From an uncultured Selenomonadaceae bacterium (GTDB lineage: Bacteria; Bacillota; Negativicutes; Selenomonadales; Selenomonadaceae), in assembly GCA_958415865.1 (NCBI GenBank), contig CATYZV010000009.1:1-16986 (forward strand): a stretch of DNA of 16,986 nt, in the 5' to 3' direction. The position numbers were made by a program, and so were the translations under genes. Numbering within the stretch: position 1 is the stretch's first letter; each line of letters begins with the position of its first letter. Under the pieces are notes generated by a model. The model was given only the letters and a program-made list of their open reading frames with translations, searched no databases and was not told the origin of the DNA. Below are positions 14,685 to 16,986 of this stretch, piece by piece.

Positions 14685-14706
14685 CACCTCCTCTTGGTCA
14701 AGGAGG
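14685..14706 (-). promoter_or_regulatory. Hairpin sequestering the peptide's ribosome site
   Basis: On the minus strand CCTCCTT (14706-14700) pairs fully with GAGGAGG (14693-14687) across a 6-nt loop. The GAGGAGG is the Shine-Dalgarno sequence itself, so the full-length mRNA should be poorly translated until the structure opens. Confidence 0.82.
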
Positions 14707-14743
14707 CAGCCGACACTCACCAGAATCATCGTCCCCAAAGGAT

Positions 14744-14772
14744 ATTCTATCACAATGAATAAATATTTCCAA
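14744..14772 (-). promoter_or_regulatory. Promoter of the 36-residue peptide gene
   Basis: Minus-strand TTGGAA (14772-14767), 17-bp spacer, TAGAAT (14749-14744) with an extended TGA. Transcription would start near 14737, giving a 5' UTR of about 58 nt that contains the sequestering hairpin. Confidence 0.72.
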
Positions 14773-14775
14773 ATT

Positions 14776-14808
14776 AAAAAAGACAGCACATTGTATGCTG
14801 TCTTTTTT
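14776..14808. terminator. Bidirectional terminator after the RpiB-like gene
   Basis: AAAAAAGACAGCA pairs perfectly with TGCTGTCTTTTTT across the 7-nt loop CATTGTA. It ends the minus-strand Uma2-rpiB unit. It is 27/33 identical to the terminator at 14381-14413. Confidence 0.93.
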
Positions 14809-14822
14809 AGCTGGTTTCTTTG

Positions 14823-15296
14823 TCAGTCTTCGTCGTATTCCACGGGAATGCACTGTCTATTGTTGATCTCAATTACCTTATTCACTCTGCGCCTGTATTT
14901 TTCATCTGTCAAGGCGTCGGTGTGCATCCAGACTTTGACGATTTCCATCGCCATGAGCTCGCCGATCAGTTTGCCGCCAAGGCAGAGCACATTGGAGTCG
15001 GTGTGTTCGCGCGCGAGCTTGGCGCAGAACGGGTCTTGGCAGACTGCTGCATAAACGCCGCTGACTTTGTTGGCGATGAGCGCACTGCCGTAGCCTACGC
15101 CGTCGACGAAGATGCCGCGCTGGCATTTGCCTTTTGCCACGGCGAGTGCTGCCGGGTAGACGAAATCGGGCAGGTCGCACGAGTTGTCGTCATACGTGCC
15201 GAAGTCCACTACTTCATGGCCTTCCTGCTGCAAATATGCTTTGATTTTCCTCTTTAAATAAGTTCCTGCATGGTCATTTGCCATAGCGATTTTCAT
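14823..15296 (-). CDS. RpiB/LacAB-family sugar-phosphate isomerase, atypical active site
   Basis: A 157-residue protein of the RpiB fold, which interconverts ribose-5-phosphate and ribulose-5-phosphate or related sugar phosphates. The Asp-His pair of the family is at D8-H9 (MANDHAG), the REH motif at 96-98, SNVLCLGGK aligns with the conserved ANVL/CLG block, and IANK (74-77) matches AANK. The catalytic loop differs: the usual CGTGIG is DGVGYG here, placing Asp65 where the base Cys (Cys66 in E. coli RpiB) should be. It may use another base, as some actinobacterial RpiB enzymes do, or act on a different sugar phosphate. It starts at an ATG whose AAGGAGG overlaps the stop codon of the upstream Uma2 gene, so the two are cotranscribed. 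Confidence 0.88.
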   Translation of the reverse strand: MKIAMANDHAGTYLKRKIKAYLQQEGHEVVDFGTYDDNSCDLPDFVYPAALAVAKGKCQRGIFVDGVGYGSALIANKVSGVYAAVCQDPFCAKLAREHTDSNVLCLGGKLIGELMAMEIVKVWMHTDALTDEKYRRRVNKVIEINNRQCIPVEYDED

Positions 15297-15308
15297 ATTG
15301 ATTCCTCC

Positions 15309-15902
15309 TTAAACTCTATCGAATATATCTTTCAATTCGACCGAAAATTTATCGCCTATTGAAAGCTGTATCCTGTCATCAATGTTCTTTATTTTATATC
15401 TATCATCTTCGGGCAAAGCATCGTTCGCCGCTATTTCAACTTCATTATAATAATAATATATCTTGCTCAGATAAAAGTGCGCATTTTCATTGAGATAGAC
15501 TTCTACGGCTTTGTTCATGATATCCACAATCCAGTATTCTTTGACTCCGGCGGCTTCATAAGCGTCTTTTTTCTTGGTCCTGTCATTTTGAGCCGCGGAA
15601 CGCGACAGGACTTCCACCACCAAATCCGGAGCACCTGCTATATAGTAGTCTTTGACGATAGCGGGATTGCAGACGATCATCACATCGGGAATGAAATGAT
15701 TTTTTCTGTCTAAGTAGAGATCCACGCCGTCGCTGAACGTTTCACAGATTTTTCCTTTGAGCTTGGTGCTGAATTCCCTTACGATATTCGTGCAGACTCT
15801 ATTGTGGTCTATCCTAGGCCGCGGCGACATCATGACGACTTTGTTGTCGATCAATTCAAAGCGAGGTTCATCTGTATAATCATCGTATGCTAAATTATCC
15901 AT
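15309..15902 (-). CDS. Uma2-family (DUF820) putative endonuclease
   Basis: A 197-residue member of the Uma2 family, which has a PD-(D/E)xK nuclease-like fold. Visible motifs are PDVMIVCNP (72-80), PDLVVEVLSRSA (92-103) with E97, and the helix-strand KKDAYEAAGVKEYWIVD (111-127). Full length for the family. Members are numerous in cyanobacteria and some Bacillota, often suspected to be of mobile origin; their biological role is unclear. The start has GAGGAGG, part of a CTCC-TTGA-GGAG inverted repeat that could mask it. First gene of a two-gene unit with the RpiB-like isomerase, an unexpected pairing with no obvious functional link. Confidence 0.87.
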   Translation of the reverse strand: MDNLAYDDYTDEPRFELIDNKVVMMSPRPRIDHNRVCTNIVREFSTKLKGKICETFSDGVDLYLDRKNHFIPDVMIVCNPAIVKDYYIAGAPDLVVEVLSRSAAQNDRTKKKDAYEAAGVKEYWIVDIMNKAVEVYLNENAHFYLSKIYYYYNEVEIAANDALPEDDRYKIKNIDDRIQLSIGDKFSVELKDIFDRV

Positions 15903-15910
15903 ATAAAAAC

Positions 15911-15922
15911 CTCCTCAAGGAG
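15911..15922 (-). promoter_or_regulatory. Inverted repeat over the Uma2 ribosome site
   Basis: CTCC-TTGA-GGAG on the minus strand: a 4-bp stem with a tetraloop whose 3' arm is the Shine-Dalgarno. Short, so only modest masking is likely. Confidence 0.45.
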
Positions 15923-15948
15923 CTAGACTGATTCCGTTTGTATTTCCA

Positions 15949-15977
15949 TTGATTCTATTATATCATAGAAGTATAAA
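15949..15977 (+). promoter_or_regulatory. Promoter of the deoD operon
   Basis: TTGATT (15949-15954), 17-bp spacer, TATAAA (15972-15977). It overlaps the divergent promoter of the Uma2 unit (-10 at 15957-15962, minus strand). Confidence 0.65.
15957..15965 (-). promoter_or_regulatory. Extended -10 promoter of the Uma2-rpiB unit
   Basis: Minus-strand TGATATAAT. There is no good -35 box. It lies inside the spacer of the divergent deoD promoter, so the two may exclude each other. Confidence 0.5.
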
Positions 15978-16013
15978 CTGATTCTATTTCAAATTCTGAA
16001 AGAAGGCTATACT

Positions 16014-16730
16014 ATGAGCAACCATATTTCTGCTAAAATAGGCGAAATCGCCGATGCTGTGCTGCTGCCGGGCGACCCGCTGCGCGCTAAGTACATCGCG
16101 GAAAAATTCCTTGAAAATCCTGTCTGCTACAATCACATCCGCAATATGTACGGCTATACCGGTACGTACAAGGGCAAGAAGATCTCCGTGCAGGGCACGG
16201 GCATGGGCATTCCGTCCATCTCCATTTACGCTCATGAATTAATCTGCGACTATAAAGTGCAAAAGCTCATCCGCGTCGGCACCTGCGGCGGCCTCAAAGA
16301 CAATGTGCACGTGCGCGATGTCGTGATCGCCCAGGGCACTACGACCGACAGCGGCATCGTCGTGCGCACGTTCGGTGCAGGACTGCACTACGCTCCGCTG
16401 GCTGATTTTGGCCTGCTCGGCAAAGCATACCATGCAGCAAAGACGATGAACATTCCTGTAAAAGTCGGCAATGTATACTGCCAAGACCGCTTCTACGATG
16501 AAGAAGTAGATTTGAAAAAACTGATTCAATACGGCTGCCTCGCCGTGGAAATGGAAACGGCAGCTCTCTACATGCTCGCCGCCCGCTACGATGTCAAAGC
16601 CCTCGGCGTATTCACCGTCAGCAATCATCTCTTCACCGGCGAAGAAACGACGGCAGAAGAACGTGAACGCTCCTTTGACGATATGATAAAAATAGGCCTT
16701 GAAACAGCTATTGACGACAGAGAAATCTAA
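16014..16730 (+). CDS. deoD: Purine nucleoside phosphorylase, DeoD type
   Basis: A 238-residue enzyme of the hexameric PNP family, which cleaves purine (deoxy)nucleosides with phosphate. It aligns with E. coli DeoD almost without gaps and keeps its numbering: H4, G20, R24, R43, R87, the VEMETAA block with E179-M180-E181, S203 and R217. Position 90 is Thr instead of Ser. Position 204, the catalytic Asp that protonates N7 of the base in E. coli, is Asn here (TVSNHLF). That change should disfavour 6-oxopurines and may favour adenosine-like or other substrates. An AGAAGG ribosome site precedes the ATG. The stop is two bases before the zinc-finger gene, so the two form an operon. Confidence 0.95.
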   Translation: MSNHISAKIGEIADAVLLPGDPLRAKYIAEKFLENPVCYNHIRNMYGYTGTYKGKKISVQGTGMGIPSISIYAHELICDYKVQKLIRVGTCGGLKDNVHVRDVVIAQGTTTDSGIVVRTFGAGLHYAPLADFGLLGKAYHAAKTMNIPVKVGNVYCQDRFYDEEVDLKKLIQYGCLAVEMETAALYMLAARYDVKALGVFTVSNHLFTGEETTAEERERSFDDMIKIGLETAIDDREI

Positions 16731-16732
16731 TC

Positions 16733-16963
16733 ATGAGATGTTTTAGCTGCAAAGCTGATAATATGATAGAATCTACGACTGCATATTTTGCTGAATTGAA
16801 AAATTGCTATGTAATTATTGAACACGTCCCGTGTTTTAAGTGCAGTCAATGCGGTGAGATCTATTATAAATCTTCAGCTTTAGAAAGAATTGATGATATT
16901 CTGGCGAAGATAGAAAAAATATCCAGTAAAATCTTTATCATGGATTATAATACTGCTGCATAG
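16733..16963 (+). CDS. YgiT-type zinc-finger protein, MqsA N-domain-like
   Basis: A 76-residue protein with a zinc site made of C3-x2-C6 and C37-x2-C40, followed by GEIYY. This is the N-terminal fold of the antitoxin MqsA, also found alone as 'YgiT-type zinc finger' proteins. It has no helix-turn-helix domain, so it could not bind an operator the way MqsA does. In Bacillota such proteins usually follow a DUF4258 or MqsR-like toxin gene. Here the preceding gene is deoD, two bases upstream, and no toxin is visible; a partner could lie beyond the window end. The ribosome site is weak, suggesting translational coupling to deoD. Lower GC than its neighbour. Confidence 0.82.
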   Translation: MRCFSCKADNMIESTTAYFAELKNCYVIIEHVPCFKCSQCGEIYYKSSALERIDDILAKIEKISSKIFIMDYNTAA

Positions 16964-16986
16964 AGTCTTAAAAACCCGGCTGATAT

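Noticed and set aside
14568..14789. 73-residue version of the small membrane protein
   Set aside because: The longer frame begins at an ATG with no ribosome site and contains the promoter of the shorter form. The 36-residue start has a very strong site, so the longer version is unlikely.
16964..16986. Start of a terminator after the zinc-finger gene (AAAAACCCGGCTGATAT)
   Set aside because: It looks like one arm of a hairpin, but the window ends before the other arm.
1..16986. CRISPR arrays, insertion sequences, integrases, attachment sites
   Set aside because: No regularly spaced repeats, transposase or integrase frames, or target duplications were seen on either strand.

Overview
This window looks like chromosome from a Bacillota (Firmicutes) bacterium. 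My best guess is the Negativicutes/Selenomonadales group. The reasons are sigma-A type promoters with 17-bp spacers, strong GGAGG ribosome sites, many U-tracted hairpin terminators, Pro and Arg tRNAs with encoded CCA, a short (434-residue) ThiC, and HydE, which points to an anaerobic [FeFe]-hydrogenase lifestyle. The taxonomic call is inference. No phage, IS element or CRISPR array is visible.

Layout. 1-2300: a membrane-anchored alpha/beta hydrolase (+) converges on an Fsr-like MFS exporter (-). 2387-2764: three tRNA-Pro genes in one minus-strand operon with its own promoter and terminator. Their anticodons are TGG, CGG and, unusually, AGG. 2910-5796: a threonine-synthase-like PLP enzyme, then a TSUP permease and a Ppx/GppA phosphatase as a pair, closed by a bidirectional terminator. 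5810-7414: a secreted RsiV-like (DUF3298) protein (-) and two small proteins of unknown function. 7525-7831: a promoter, a structured 6S-like RNA and its terminator. 7885-10393: a PhoB/PhoR-like two-component system. 10465-11487: a secreted protein of unknown function. 11541-11617: tRNA-Arg(CCT). 11723-14413: hydE, then a TPP riboswitch and thiC. 14417-14808: a small intergenic island described below. 14823-15902: a Uma2-family protein and an RpiB-like isomerase (-). 16014-16963: a DeoD-type purine nucleoside phosphorylase and a YgiT-type zinc-finger protein (+). Some intergenic stretches are filled by RNA genes and regulatory hairpins rather than proteins.

The most interesting region is 14381-14808. 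On the minus strand a 36-residue hydrophobic, single-span peptide has a strong promoter and a very strong ribosome site. A perfect 7-bp hairpin buries that ribosome site. A convergent plus-strand promoter drives a ~103-nt RNA with its own terminator, lying entirely antisense to the peptide's predicted 3' UTR. This is the architecture of type I toxin-antitoxin systems such as txpA/ratA and bsrG/SR4 of Bacillus subtilis. The peptide does not obviously belong to a family I can name. The island sits between two near-identical bidirectional terminators whose sequence differences in the stems are compensatory.

Other points worth attention: A34 in a bacterial tRNA-Pro; an RpiB relative with Asp in place of the catalytic Cys; a DeoD with Asn at the position of catalytic Asp204; a YgiT-type antitoxin-like zinc finger with no toxin partner beside it; and a 19-bp perfect palindrome over the -10 box of the tRNA-Arg promoter.
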